IMG/VR virus record: IMGVR_UViG_3300041016_000333
Span: 1-28,737 of that record
DNA from: a virus
Length of the DNA: 28,737 nt
Reading direction: 5' to 3' (one strand)
Shown: positions 1 to 7,195 of the stretch, piece by piece
How positions within the stretch are numbered: position 1 is the stretch's first letter
How the letters are laid out: each line of letters begins with the position of its first letter
The notes under the pieces: generated by a model
The model's input: the letters and a program-made list of their open reading frames with translations, nothing else
What the model was told of the DNA's origin: nothing
Databases searched by the model: none
Made by a program: the position numbers and the translations under genes

Positions 1-81
1 TAAAAATATTTATATAATGGATAATGTTTTCTTACTGCCATTATTTTTCATTATCCTAAAGCCCCTTAATTGGGGCTTTTT
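1..81. other. Non-coding left edge with inverted repeat
   Basis: No gene is visible here. An 8-bp inverted repeat, GGATAATG at 19-26 and CATTATCC at 49-56, lies directly beside the hairpin at 58-79. It could form a hairpin with a 22-nt loop or be a protein-binding site. The region follows the last leftward gene and leads into sequence outside the window. Confidence 0.4.
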
Positions 82-83
82 TT
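58..83 (+). terminator. Rho-independent terminator, best oriented rightward
   Basis: A perfect 8-bp stem (AAAGCCCC at 58-65, GGGGCTTT at 72-79) with a 6-nt loop is followed on the plus strand by an unbroken run of seven T (77-83) and then ATTTATTT. On the minus strand the stem is followed by AGGAT, with no T-run, so it is a poorer terminator for the leftward genes that end at 82. The orientation suggests a rightward gene just left of the window, converging on this operon. Confidence 0.7.
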
Positions 84-648
84 ATTTATTTGATTTAGGA
101 TGATCCTTTGGTAATAAATCATAATCACCAGTATATTTTTTATTTTCGGGTCGTCCATTCTTTACAAGATATAAAAACGCGTTCACCCTACCTAAAGCCC
201 ATTGTTGAGATGATTTTACTTCGGGTGAATGTGATACATTATATGCTCCCACACCTCGTTGATAAACAGATTTCAACATACCTACATTAACACCATATCC
301 TAACTTATCTTTATACCTTTCGTTGAAGTCCTTTACCTTACCTTTAAGGTTGTCTTCAATCTCTTTTGGTACTTCAGCACCTCTTGTTGTTGATGCTTTA
401 CCTTTTGCCGTTCCAACACCTTTTGGATTTGGATTTGGGGTATCTGATTTTGGGGCTTTAGGTGATTTTTTAATTCCACCTCTTTCCCCAACTTCAGCAT
501 ATTCCCCTGTGGCAATTCCCTGTATAATGGCAGATTTCTTAGCATTTCTTCTCTGTCCTTCATTATCGGGGTTATAGGTATAACAAAAACCACTATCCCC
601 CCATTTATATCCAGGTTTCTTTTCTGATTGACAATCTTTAACTGGCAT
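82..648 (-). CDS. Phage protein with DUF5824-like C-terminal module
   Basis: This 188-aa protein has two recognisable parts. Residues about 5-45 carry a Cys/Gly/Trp-rich motif (KPGYKWGDSGFCYTY) followed by a basic helix, a module that recurs in phage proteins. A low-complexity Lys/Pro/Thr linker (about 58-90) leads to a C-terminal domain (about 105-188) with the pattern VYQRGVGAYN...QWALGRVNAFL...DYDLLP, which I recognise as the DUF5824-like module of phage head-associated proteins. Its biochemical role is unknown. It is the last leftward gene of the window, following the 242-aa fibre-like protein by 13 nt. The family is recalled by eye, so the assignment is moderate. Confidence 0.6.
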   Translation of the reverse strand: MPVKDCQSEKKPGYKWGDSGFCYTYNPDNEGQRRNAKKSAIIQGIATGEYAEVGERGGIKKSPKAPKSDTPNPNPKGVGTAKGKASTTRGAEVPKEIEDNLKGKVKDFNERYKDKLGYGVNVGMLKSVYQRGVGAYNVSHSPEVKSSQQWALGRVNAFLYLVKNGRPENKKYTGDYDLLPKDHPKSNK

Positions 649-661
649 ATTCTTTAATTTA

Positions 662-1390
662 TTATACTATACAAATTACTTTTGTTGAACCTGATCCTCC
701 TAATTGTGCTGCAGTTCGTGTAAATAATTGATTTGATGTTAAACCTGATGATGAGGTTGGTAGATAATCAATGATAATTGCTAATGTATCTATTGTAATA
801 CCATCATTTCTAAAATACATATTTGATGAATTTATACCATCTGTATATGATATAATAGCTTGCCCATTACCATTACTTAAATAACCACCAATATTTACAT
901 TTTCACCAATACTATTATCTGCGGCTACAAGTTCAAAAGAAGTGTTACTGGCGGTAATTGTTGTTGTTATATCACTTGCAGCTACGTCATTAATTAATCT
1001 AATTGTATTTGGTTCAAGTTGTAAAGCAACACCATTATTTGTTACTTTATCTGTTAAATTCCAAACACCTGAAGCAGTACCACCATCACTACCTCTATCA
1101 ATTCCAATTGAACCTGAATAATCAGCATCATTGTTATTATTATCAACTTTAACACCAAACCCTAAAGTATCATCTAAAAATATCCATTTATTTCCTGTTT
1201 CTGTTGTTATAATATCTGTTGTTGAACCATCACCAGCAGATAAAACAATATTCTGTCCTTCAGTTGTATTACCCTCAGATAAAACACTTGTTAAATCGGA
1301 TGTAAATCCTGTTGATGTTGCTGATACAAGTAATGCTCCATCTTGGTCTATCACTGCGTTTTTAAAAAAACCATATTGATTTTGTTCCAT
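662..1390 (-). CDS. Putative virion fibre or decoration protein
   Basis: This 242-aa protein is rich in Thr, Ser, Asn, Gly and Asp and almost free of Cys, with many short beta-strand-like segments such as NTIRLINDV and TSFELVAADN. That composition is typical of phage fibres and of the repeated middle part of the long fibre protein at 13025-15340. No enzymatic motif is seen. It lies in the portal/connector cluster at the left end, so a head- or neck-attached fibre is plausible. No signal peptide or membrane segment is present. The start ATG follows an A-rich leader with no Shine-Dalgarno site. The structural role is inferred from composition and position. Confidence 0.5.
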   Translation of the reverse strand: MEQNQYGFFKNAVIDQDGALLVSATSTGFTSDLTSVLSEGNTTEGQNIVLSAGDGSTTDIITTETGNKWIFLDDTLGFGVKVDNNNNDADYSGSIGIDRGSDGGTASGVWNLTDKVTNNGVALQLEPNTIRLINDVAASDITTTITASNTSFELVAADNSIGENVNIGGYLSNGNGQAIISYTDGINSSNMYFRNDGITIDTLAIIIDYLPTSSSGLTSNQLFTRTAAQLGGSGSTKVICIV

Positions 1391-1400
1391 AATTTCTTTT

Positions 1401-1571
1401 TTATATTAATTTTATTTTTATTTTACCATCTACCAATCTAATTCTTGAATAGAAGTCATACCTATTTTTACATACTTGTGGATTAACCACAGGATTTGTG
1501 TCAACTATTGTTTTAACCGCATTTGTTTTTGAAGTTATTTTTACTTCTTGAAAAAACTCATATATATTCAT
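1401..1571 (-). CDS. Small hypothetical protein (56 aa)
   Basis: An ATG at 1571 opens a 56-codon frame ending in TAA at 1401-1403. It fills most of the gap between the KTSC protein and the fibre-like protein. The product begins MNIYEFFQEVKI and ends DGKIKIKLI. It is Lys- and Ile-rich with one Cys and no membrane segment. The segment RIRLVDGKIKIKLI reads like two beta strands, similar in style to small phage virion accessory proteins. The fit to the gap and the A-rich upstream sequence support it as a real gene. No function can be assigned. Confidence 0.55.
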   Translation of the reverse strand: MNIYEFFQEVKITSKTNAVKTIVDTNPVVNPQVCKNRYDFYSRIRLVDGKIKIKLI

Positions 1572-1608
1572 AATCTAAATTTTATTTAATCCTGTTTTAT
1601 TATTTCTA

Positions 1609-2022
1609 TTAATCAACAATCCCACCTTTGGAATATGAATATTTCATTAGAATATCCCATACTGAGGCACCAACACTTGGATTCTTACCTACAGTCCAAG
1701 TCCCCCATTTATTTTTTCCTTCTGTTCTACAAGTACCACCTGACCCACTTGAAAATTGATCAAAATCATCTAATGAAACTTTAAAATAAGTATATACTGA
1801 ACCATCTTGGAACTTAACAACCAAATCACCAGTTTCAGTATTATATTTAAATTTCCATACATTTGAACTTTTTATGGATTTATTTCTTGTTCTTGTATTT
1901 CCATAAATGGTTTTAAATTCTTCAATATAAGATTGAATTTTATTAATCTTATAATCGTCAGTTAGTTTCTTGTGAAATAACAATTCTTTTATTTCGTTAT
2001 ATATTTCGTCTATATTTTCCAT
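1609..2022 (-). CDS. KTSC domain-containing protein
   Basis: The 137-aa product has a helical N-terminus (about 1-40) and then a segment resembling the KTSC domain: SNVWKFKYN (about 53-61), a beta hairpin with LVVKFQDGSVYTYFKV, and a C-terminal SVGASVWDILMKY. KTSC domains are small modules common in phage and bacterial proteins, sometimes fused to enzymes; their molecular role is not settled. The gene sits 15 nt after the connector gene and upstream of the 56-codon gene, in the portal-side head cluster. I see the motif directly; the family name is from memory. Confidence 0.6.
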   Translation of the reverse strand: MENIDEIYNEIKELLFHKKLTDDYKINKIQSYIEEFKTIYGNTRTRNKSIKSSNVWKFKYNTETGDLVVKFQDGSVYTYFKVSLDDFDQFSSGSGGTCRTEGKNKWGTWTVGKNPSVGASVWDILMKYSYSKGGIVD

Positions 2023-2037
2023 ACAATATCTTTTTAA

Positions 2038-2640
2038 TTAACAACCTCTACCATAACAATCATTACATCCCCACCATCTATCACCATAATATGTGGGAGC
2101 ATTTGGAAATAAATCAGTATAACCCCTTCTTTGAGTATAAACACCACTAAAATAAGATTTGCTATTGTGTGGTAAATTCTCCAATGGATCAGGGTTTTCA
2201 TATTCAGGAAATAAATTTGAATAATCACATAGAAATGTGTTTAAACGACGTGTATAAAATTCAGCAAGATCCCTAATTGAATTTCTCATATATTTTATTT
2301 CATCCAATTCAGCAGGATTTGAAAACTCAGATGATTCTTTTGATATAGCTTTATTCGTTGATTTATAATTTAAGAATGGATATACATTATAAAACGTCCA
2401 TTGAGCTACCATAGGTTGGATGTAATCCCTTAATAAATCTTCTTCGTTTTGATTTAAGTTATTTAATGCAACACCCTCTTTAAGACGATTATATAATGTT
2501 GTCCCAACTGCTGTTTGTAGATTTGTATCTTGTGATAAATAAATGAATGGGACAAGGGTTGAATCATCAACATTGTCTTGAATGACAGTATTCTCTTTTA
2601 AAAATACTGTTGATATAAATTTTACTTTTAATGTGCTCAT
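2038..2640 (-). CDS. Head-tail connector protein (DUF6712-like)
   Basis: This 200-aa protein starts 1 nt after the portal stop codon, the usual place for a head-tail connector or adaptor. Its pattern is an N-terminal strand, then helices including QTAVGTTLYNRL (about 42-53) and LLRDYIQPMVAQWTFYNVYPFL (about 69-90), then RNSIRDLAEFYTRRLNTFL. This matches the helical connector-like proteins (DUF6712 type) of Bacteroidota phages. The C-terminus ends in an unusual Trp/Cys cluster, WWGCNDCYGRGC, which could bind metal or form disulphides. The AGGAGG upstream of the ATG also encodes the end of the portal, so it may be fortuitous. Confidence 0.65.
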   Translation of the reverse strand: MSTLKVKFISTVFLKENTVIQDNVDDSTLVPFIYLSQDTNLQTAVGTTLYNRLKEGVALNNLNQNEEDLLRDYIQPMVAQWTFYNVYPFLNYKSTNKAISKESSEFSNPAELDEIKYMRNSIRDLAEFYTRRLNTFLCDYSNLFPEYENPDPLENLPHNSKSYFSGVYTQRRGYTDLFPNAPTYYGDRWWGCNDCYGRGC

Positions 2641-2641
2641 A

Positions 2642-3985
2642 TTAACCTCCTATTATTGTTTGATTATCTGTGGGTTGTGGTTCTCCTAACATTCTTCTTG
2701 CTTGAATTGGGTCAATACCATATATCAATTCAAGGATTGCTGCTCCTGAATCTATTGTTGTAAATCCTTGTGCTACCGATTGTTGAATTGATAATATTCC
2801 TTGAACCCCACCAACTGAACCTTTTAATTCTGCTTGTGCTTTTTCTTGAACTCCCAAATCTTCTGTTTGACGACCTTGAACGTCTAAATAAGTATTTAAA
2901 ATTAATTCTTCAGTATAACCAAGTTTTTCAATTACTTCATTAAAAGCATTCTCCAATTGTCTTTGTCTTGTTGAAATATAATAATCTTGAAACTCTTGTA
3001 ATAAATCTTGTCTTTCAGTTGTTGAACCAAGTTTACCAGGTGTTAGAATAACCAATTGTGGTGGGATTTCGTGTCCCGCAACAATATTTGTTTCAACCAT
3101 ATCCCTTAACATAATGAATCTTTCATCAGAATCATTTAATTGTATCGGTGTTAATAATGGTGCTTGTTCTGAACCCTCCGAATAAGTAATTATAATCTTA
3201 CCACCATTTGATGTTCCTGCATAATTTCTTTTAAAATCTCTATAAAAATCATCTTGTTCTTCAACTGAAGGGATACCTGTAGCAAAATTTAAAATAAATG
3301 AAGGTTGAAATCCTTGTTTAACTTGATTCAAATGGAATTTACTAATTTCATAATCCAATTCAATCCAGTTAATTGATGTTGAATAATTTGATATTGGATA
3401 TATTTCATCTTGTTGTGGATTTGGTTCAATATAATAAAACAATTGTCTTCCAACTCTAACAGATGGATCAAATTCTCTTATTATTTCTGGTTCATAACCA
3501 TCCTTTTTATACTTATCCCAATCTTTTGAATATAAGAAATGTGAAAAATTGATATCATCATTTTCAATACCTCTTCTAATTTTATGTAATGGAACATAAT
3601 TTATATCAAAAGATGAACCCTCATTATTCCAAATCACTTCAAAACAAAAACCATTGAATATTTCAAAATCAACATCACATCTTTTCATCACTTCTTCCAA
3701 TCTATTCTTATCAACAAAAGCCATTAATGACTCATTTAGGATTGGTTTAAGACCATATCCAGTTGATAAACGAACTTTCTTATTGATTGCTGATTTATGT
3801 GTCGTTGAACCATAAAAATTATATAAGTTTAAAAGGTATCTTGGATATAGATTATTGACGCCCCACTCAACAAAATGGTGATTTAAGTTCCATTTATATT
3901 CTGGTGCGACAAAAGCTTCATTGAATGTGAATACCTTAAATGTCTTTTTTGGGGATACTCCCTCTATCTGTAATTTATTTTCCAT
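2642..3985 (-). CDS. Portal protein
   Basis: The 447-aa length and layout fit a portal: a dodecameric ring at one capsid vertex through which DNA is packaged and ejected. Recognisable features are the N-terminal WGVNNLYPRYLLNLY segment (about 41-55) with SAINKKVRLSTGYG just after, a middle region with FNGFCFEVIWN, and the C-terminal clip/stem-like part with EIPPQLV...LGSTTERQDLLQEFQDYYISTRQRQLENAFNEV. This arrangement is typical of portals in Bacteroidota siphoviruses. It is followed by the connector gene after 1 nt and preceded by a 130-aa structural protein. A possible weaker promoter lies upstream at 3991-4021. Confidence 0.85.
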   Translation of the reverse strand: MENKLQIEGVSPKKTFKVFTFNEAFVAPEYKWNLNHHFVEWGVNNLYPRYLLNLYNFYGSTTHKSAINKKVRLSTGYGLKPILNESLMAFVDKNRLEEVMKRCDVDFEIFNGFCFEVIWNNEGSSFDINYVPLHKIRRGIENDDINFSHFLYSKDWDKYKKDGYEPEIIREFDPSVRVGRQLFYYIEPNPQQDEIYPISNYSTSINWIELDYEISKFHLNQVKQGFQPSFILNFATGIPSVEEQDDFYRDFKRNYAGTSNGGKIIITYSEGSEQAPLLTPIQLNDSDERFIMLRDMVETNIVAGHEIPPQLVILTPGKLGSTTERQDLLQEFQDYYISTRQRQLENAFNEVIEKLGYTEELILNTYLDVQGRQTEDLGVQEKAQAELKGSVGGVQGILSIQQSVAQGFTTIDSGAAILELIYGIDPIQARRMLGEPQPTDNQTIIGG

Positions 3986-3990
3986 ATTCT

Positions 3991-4021
3991 ATTATAAAAA
4001 TGTATATTCGTCTTTATTGTT
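3991..4021 (-). promoter_or_regulatory. Possible variant phage promoter before portal
   Basis: TATAAT (minus strand, 3991-3996) lies just upstream of the portal ATG. An AACAAT box occurs at 4016-4021, but the spacing is 19 nt rather than the 17 nt of the main promoter family. The -10-like box overlaps the stop codon of the preceding gene. I regard it as a weak member or a chance match. Confidence 0.3.
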
Positions 4022-4384
4022 TATATATGTGGTTTGTGTTGTCCCCGTACCGATAACATCACATAATCCACTTTCCAATACATCTGTTGTTGTTAAACCA
4101 CTTATTGTTAATGTATTTCCTGTTGTTTGATAAACAAAATAATCATATTGACCCTCTGACATCGTTGTTCCTGTAAATGACGTTAAATCAATTGGAAAAC
4201 GATTAAAACGGGCGTTATTTGTTGTTGTGTCTGCTGTTAATGGTAATGATATTAAGGTATTTGAATGATCTTTTTTTGAATAAAATTCAATAATGTATTG
4301 TGTCATTGCTGAATAAGGAATGGTCTGTTTTTCAAATAAAGTGAATGGGACTTCCGTAACGACATCTTTTAATATCCTAATCAT
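3992..4384 (-). CDS. Minor structural protein (130 aa)
   Basis: This 130-aa protein resembles small proteins found beside the portal in Bacteroidota phages: an N-terminal TEVPFTLFEKQ strand pair, a central YIIEFYSKKDHSNTLISLPL segment and a Thr-rich beta C-terminus with GQYDYFVYQT. The fold looks all-beta, and a role as a neck, decoration or small fibre protein is likely but unproven. It is the first leftward gene after the lone rightward gene, and it has a strong match to the candidate phage promoter (4388-4420) directly in front of it. No catalytic motif is seen. Confidence 0.5.
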   Translation of the reverse strand: MIRILKDVVTEVPFTLFEKQTIPYSAMTQYIIEFYSKKDHSNTLISLPLTADTTTNNARFNRFPIDLTSFTGTTMSEGQYDYFVYQTTGNTLTISGLTTTDVLESGLCDVIGTGTTQTTYINNKDEYTFL

Positions 4385-4387
4385 ATT

Positions 4388-4420
4388 TTTTATTATAAAT
4401 ATATTTTTGTTATTTCTGTT
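4388..4420 (-). promoter_or_regulatory. Candidate phage-specific promoter P1
   Basis: On the minus strand AACAGA (4415-4420) is followed after exactly 17 nt by TATAAT (4392-4397), inside the 15-mer ATATTTATAATAAAA (4388-4402), which recurs exactly at three other gene starts. The ATG begins 7 nt after TATAAT, so a transcript would be essentially leaderless. A leftward terminator lies upstream at 4802-4829, so a new promoter is expected here for the portal cluster. A role in translation initiation is the main alternative. Confidence 0.6.
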
Positions 4421-4429
4421 TATGGGTCA

Positions 4430-4459
4430 TTGCCAGTCCAAACTAAATACCTATATTTG
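4430..4459 (+). promoter_or_regulatory. Bacteroidota-type host promoter
   Basis: TTG at 4430-4432 and TATATTTG at 4452-4459 are separated by 19 nt. This fits the Bacteroidota housekeeping consensus (TTTG/TTG near -33, TAnnTTTG near -7). Transcription would begin near 4465, about 20 nt before the ATG at 4486. It is arranged back to back with the leftward candidate phage promoter at 4388-4420. Confidence 0.65.
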
Positions 4460-4485
4460 TAGAAACAATTAAAAACAGAAACATT

Positions 4486-4794
4486 ATGAAACTCATTAAC
4501 AAACACACAGGAGAAAAATTAAAATCTAAATTTCACAATGAAGCAAAAACAATTTTGATGACATCATTTATTTCCGCACAAATGATGACAAAAGAAATGC
4601 AAGTATTGTTTTGTAATAAACATTGGAAATCTATGTCTATTGAATATCTTGAAACACACAATAATGAAGAATTATTATTTATGACATCATTAAAAATTGC
4701 TAGTGAAGCATTTAAATGGAATATGGATTTTGATAATGTTTCTGAACTTGATGAAGTTATTATTAATGAATTGGAATATATTTGTGGAATTTAA
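4486..4794 (+). CDS. Lone rightward gene, moron-like, unknown function
   Basis: This is the only rightward gene in the window, 102 aa and mostly helical. It begins MKLINKHTGEKLKSKF and contains two Cys and two Trp, with an acidic C-terminus (VSELDEVIINELEY). No membrane segment, HTH or catalytic motif is clear. It has its own host-type promoter (4430-4459) and ends at a hairpin (4802-4829), and it sits inside the late leftward block between the tail tube gene and the 130-aa structural gene. That autonomous layout is typical of a moron, a gene expressed independently of the late programme and often affecting host or competing phages. Base composition is like its neighbours. The function is unknown. 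Confidence 0.65.
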   Translation: MKLINKHTGEKLKSKFHNEAKTILMTSFISAQMMTKEMQVLFCNKHWKSMSIEYLETHNNEELLFMTSLKIASEAFKWNMDFDNVSELDEVIINELEYICGI

Positions 4795-4801
4795 ATAAAA
4801 A

Positions 4802-4829
4802 TCCCCTTACTCCGAATTGAATAAGGGGA
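4802..4829 (-). terminator. Terminator between convergent genes
   Basis: TCCCCTTA (4802-4809) pairs with TAAGGGGA (4822-4829), with two further possible inner pairs. On the minus strand the stem is followed by TTTTTATTT, so it terminates leftward transcription after the tail tube gene. On the plus strand it follows the lone gene's stop by 7 nt, but the downstream sequence (CTCTATATG) is T-poor, so it would be weaker rightward. Confidence 0.75.
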
Positions 4830-4859
4830 CTCTATATGAACCTGAAAAGGAAGAAAAGA

Positions 4860-5372
4860 TTATCCGATTGGAATATCAGTTCCTAAAACTGCTGGATCAA
4901 GTAAGAACGCTCCGTTTGGTGATCTGAAAGTAAATGTGAATGTAACACCATTCATATCTCCTTGAGCAACACCTACAGATGCCATACCTTCACTAGCTCT
5001 ACCTGCTGATTCAACACCACAAGCGTAGTATTGTCCTGCATTTGATTTAGCTACCGCGAAGATTGGGGCTCTACCCAATGCAATCATTAAATTTCTTAGG
5101 TCAGCGTCTAATTCAATGAACTTAACTGATAATGCTGTTTCATAAAACACAGTTCCATTTTCTCTTGAGAAGTTTCCTGTTTGATTTAAACCAGCATATT
5201 CAATATCTTGTTCCATTAAATAGACAGTAACACCACTTGTTACCGCAGTTATAACATTGTTTGCGTCAAGAGCGTAAGCTTGGTCAGCATCATACGTACC
5301 AATATATACTTTCTCTAAACCACCGATTGAAGAACAACCCAATGTATAACCATTATCTATAATACAACTCAT
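4860..5372 (-). CDS. Major tail tube protein
   Basis: The 170-aa product begins MSCIIDNGYTLGCSSIGGLEK, a pattern I associate with tail tube proteins of Bacteroidota siphoviruses. The C-terminal half has FYETALSVKFIELDADLR and GVTFTFTFRSPNGAFLLD, fitting the beta-sandwich that stacks into hexameric rings around the tape measure. It lies 75 nt downstream of the capsid gene and shares with it a similar A-rich leader, consistent with high expression of both. A hairpin (5410-5435) separates the two genes, and a terminator follows. The tube assignment rests on size, motif style and position. Confidence 0.7.
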   Translation of the reverse strand: MSCIIDNGYTLGCSSIGGLEKVYIGTYDADQAYALDANNVITAVTSGVTVYLMEQDIEYAGLNQTGNFSRENGTVFYETALSVKFIELDADLRNLMIALGRAPIFAVAKSNAGQYYACGVESAGRASEGMASVGVAQGDMNGVTFTFTFRSPNGAFLLDPAVLGTDIPIG

Positions 5373-5409
5373 AATTTATATTTTTTAATTTTGTTTATTA
5401 TTTTTTATA

Positions 5410-5435
5410 AATGGGGGACTAACACATCCCCCATT
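5410..5435. other. Intergenic hairpin between capsid and tail tube genes
   Basis: AATGGGGGA (5410-5418) and TCCCCCATT (5427-5435) form a perfect 9-bp stem with an 8-nt loop. Neither strand has an unbroken T-run after it (minus: TATAAAAAAT), so it is not a classic terminator. It may protect the 3' end of capsid mRNA or partly attenuate transcription into the tail tube gene. Confidence 0.55.
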
Positions 5436-5446
5436 AAATTATTTCA

Positions 5447-6382
5447 TTATAGGGAGAAAAATACCACAAATTCAGGGAATGCTGCCTGAACACCTTGCTT
5501 CCACTTAGATCTGAATCTTACTTCATCATAATCAGCTGAATAGAAGATAGAAAAATCTTCAGCATCTGACAATAAGTCAGTTCCAAAATAAAGGTTAGAA
5601 GCTGAAGTTAAGAAAAACTTATTAGTGTTATTCAAACCTCTAACTGCAACAACTTTAATGTTAGTTCCAGGAATCATTTGAGAGAAATCTTCTCCTTGAT
5701 TCTCAGCACCTGTGTAGTGGAACAAGTTAGCGTTTCTCAATGCCAATGCATATTGTCTGTAGAAATCATATCCACAGAATAATGTAAGGTCATTCATACC
5801 CAAGATATCAGTTGGAACTACAGATGAAGCACCATCAACGATATCAACAATGTTAGAAGCTGTAATCGCTGTAACATTATCAACGTTACCATCAACAGTA
5901 GTACCTGTCCAATTCACATCATTCTCAGCTAAGTAGATGAAACCATCACACAATGCTAAATTTCCTGTTCCATTTTGAGTATCACCTTTCCAAATAAGGT
6001 CATCAATTAAAGCATTGATTTTGTCAGCTTTTTCTGATGCGAAGATTTGTTCAAAAGGAATAGTTTCATTATATGAACCTGGTTGCATTAATTTTTGTGT
6101 GTAGTATTGCTCAAGAGTATCAAGACAAATTGACTCATTAACTCTTAAAGGACATACACTTAATAATTGTTGTGATAGGATTGTTTCACCATCTTCAGAC
6201 CAACCACACGCACCTGCCTGAGCAACCAAGTCAGAATTGATGATGTTGATTGTTGCTGAACTTTTAATATCAGGTTGAACTGTGATAAATCTCAATGTTC
6301 TACCACCCAATACTGCTTTTTTGATTAACGCCATTTTGTTTTCATCAACATACGCCGTTAAACCTGCTACATTTAAACTCAT
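5447..6382 (-). CDS. Major capsid protein
   Basis: This 311-aa protein directly follows the scaffold gene and precedes the tail tube gene, the normal position for a HK97-fold capsid subunit. It has an N-terminal helix-rich arm (GLTAYVDENKMALIKKAV), a long central part with the CP-like segments LDTLEQYYTQKLMQPGSYNETIPFEQIF (about 107-134) and TDILGMNDLTLFCGYDFYRQYALALRN, and a C-terminal strand region (DYDEVRFRSKWKQGVQAAFPEFVVFF) typical of capsid subunits. Six or so Cys are present, an unusual number for a capsid but seen in this group. No cleaved delta domain is obvious, in line with a separate scaffold. The leader is very A-rich without a Shine-Dalgarno site. Confidence 0.85.
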   Translation of the reverse strand: MSLNVAGLTAYVDENKMALIKKAVLGGRTLRFITVQPDIKSSATINIINSDLVAQAGACGWSEDGETILSQQLLSVCPLRVNESICLDTLEQYYTQKLMQPGSYNETIPFEQIFASEKADKINALIDDLIWKGDTQNGTGNLALCDGFIYLAENDVNWTGTTVDGNVDNVTAITASNIVDIVDGASSVVPTDILGMNDLTLFCGYDFYRQYALALRNANLFHYTGAENQGEDFSQMIPGTNIKVVAVRGLNNTNKFFLTSASNLYFGTDLLSDAEDFSIFYSADYDEVRFRSKWKQGVQAAFPEFVVFFSL

Positions 6383-6418
6383 AATTTAATTTTTTTAATT
6401 GTTTATTGTTATTTTTTA

Positions 6419-7156
6419 TTATCTATTTGCAAAGAATTTCAATTTATCTTCTTTTGAGTTCTTTGTTAAATTAATTTTTTGATTGATTGGTTCTGCCGAA
6501 GGGGCTTTAGCAAACATATCAACTCTTGATTTTAATGATTCATTCTCATTTTTAACAGATGTTAATTCATTTGTTAATGTGTTGATCTTTTCTAATAGTA
6601 ATTCTAATGAACTAAATACTTCTTCCATACCAACCTCATCTTCTTTTTTGGTATCAGGGGTTTCAATTTCATTAATCATTCCATCAGCATCAACATAAAT
6701 AACTCTACCATCAGCCAAATTGTGTTGTCCTTCAGGTGCTTTAACATATTCACCATCTATTTCAACCTCAACTTTATTACCAACAGCTAAATCACCATCA
6801 ACTCTAACTTTTGTTCCATCAAGTAATGTTGTTTCAGCAAACTCTTGTGTTGAAACTTCATTCATAACTTCTTCAACTTTCATATCCTCTTCGCCAATTG
6901 ACTCTTCAGATTCTCTCATTCTATCAACAATACCACCAGCTATTGTTAATACCATACCATCTTCCAATGTATATTCACCATCTTCAACTGGTACTTCACC
7001 ATCTTGGGTAATCTCAGTGATTTTAGATCCAACATCTAATCCATCACTTTCACATCTTAAAATTCTTCCATCCATTGTCTTATAATCCATAAATTTATAA
7101 TCTTCTTGGGTTGAGAATAATTCTTTAATTCTTGTTAAAATATTCGCTTTATCCAT
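6419..7156 (-). CDS. Capsid scaffold protein with two tandem repeats
   Basis: The 245-aa acidic protein lies immediately upstream of the capsid gene. It contains two related blocks of about 60 residues (about 25-82 and 108-166), each built on a DGxxL...VG.K...DGE...PxGxxxLxDGxV pattern, followed by a coiled coil (about 178-215: LELLLEKINTLTNELTSVKNENESLKSRV) and a basic C-terminal tail (KEDKLKFFANR). A basic tail that binds the capsid and an internal coiled coil are classic scaffold features. The DGE repeat blocks are common in scaffold-like proteins of Bacteroidota phages. A candidate phage promoter variant (7167-7195) precedes it, so it probably heads the scaffold-capsid-tube unit. Confidence 0.7.
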   Translation of the reverse strand: MDKANILTRIKELFSTQEDYKFMDYKTMDGRILRCESDGLDVGSKITEITQDGEVPVEDGEYTLEDGMVLTIAGGIVDRMRESEESIGEEDMKVEEVMNEVSTQEFAETTLLDGTKVRVDGDLAVGNKVEVEIDGEYVKAPEGQHNLADGRVIYVDADGMINEIETPDTKKEDEVGMEEVFSSLELLLEKINTLTNELTSVKNENESLKSRVDMFAKAPSAEPINQKINLTKNSKEDKLKFFANR

Positions 7157-7166
7157 AATAAATTTT

Positions 7167-7195
7167 ACTTTAAATATATTTTATTTATTTGTGTT
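7167..7195 (-). promoter_or_regulatory. Candidate phage promoter P6 (variant) before scaffold
   Basis: AACACA (7190-7195, minus strand) and TAAAGT (7167-7172) are spaced exactly 17 nt. The spacer ends in ATATATT and the -10-like box runs on into AAAA, as in the exact members of the family. The -10 box departs from TATAAT at two positions. It would drive the scaffold, capsid and tail tube genes. The ATG lies 10 nt downstream of the box. Confidence 0.4.

Noticed and set aside
2640-2655. AGGAGG upstream of the connector gene as evidence of Shine-Dalgarno use
   Set aside because: The bases encode the last two Gly codons of the portal, and almost no other start has such a site, so it is likely incidental.
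6383-6410. AACAAT boxes before the capsid gene as another promoter of the family
   Set aside because: At 17-nt spacing the -10 position would overlap the start codon and does not resemble TATAAT; the capsid is more likely read from the scaffold promoter.
6720-7085. Long rightward frame opposite the scaffold gene
   Set aside because: Its product is low-complexity Ser/Pro/Thr mirroring the acidic codons of the scaffold; it lacks a promoter or leader, and the minus-strand gene is well supported.
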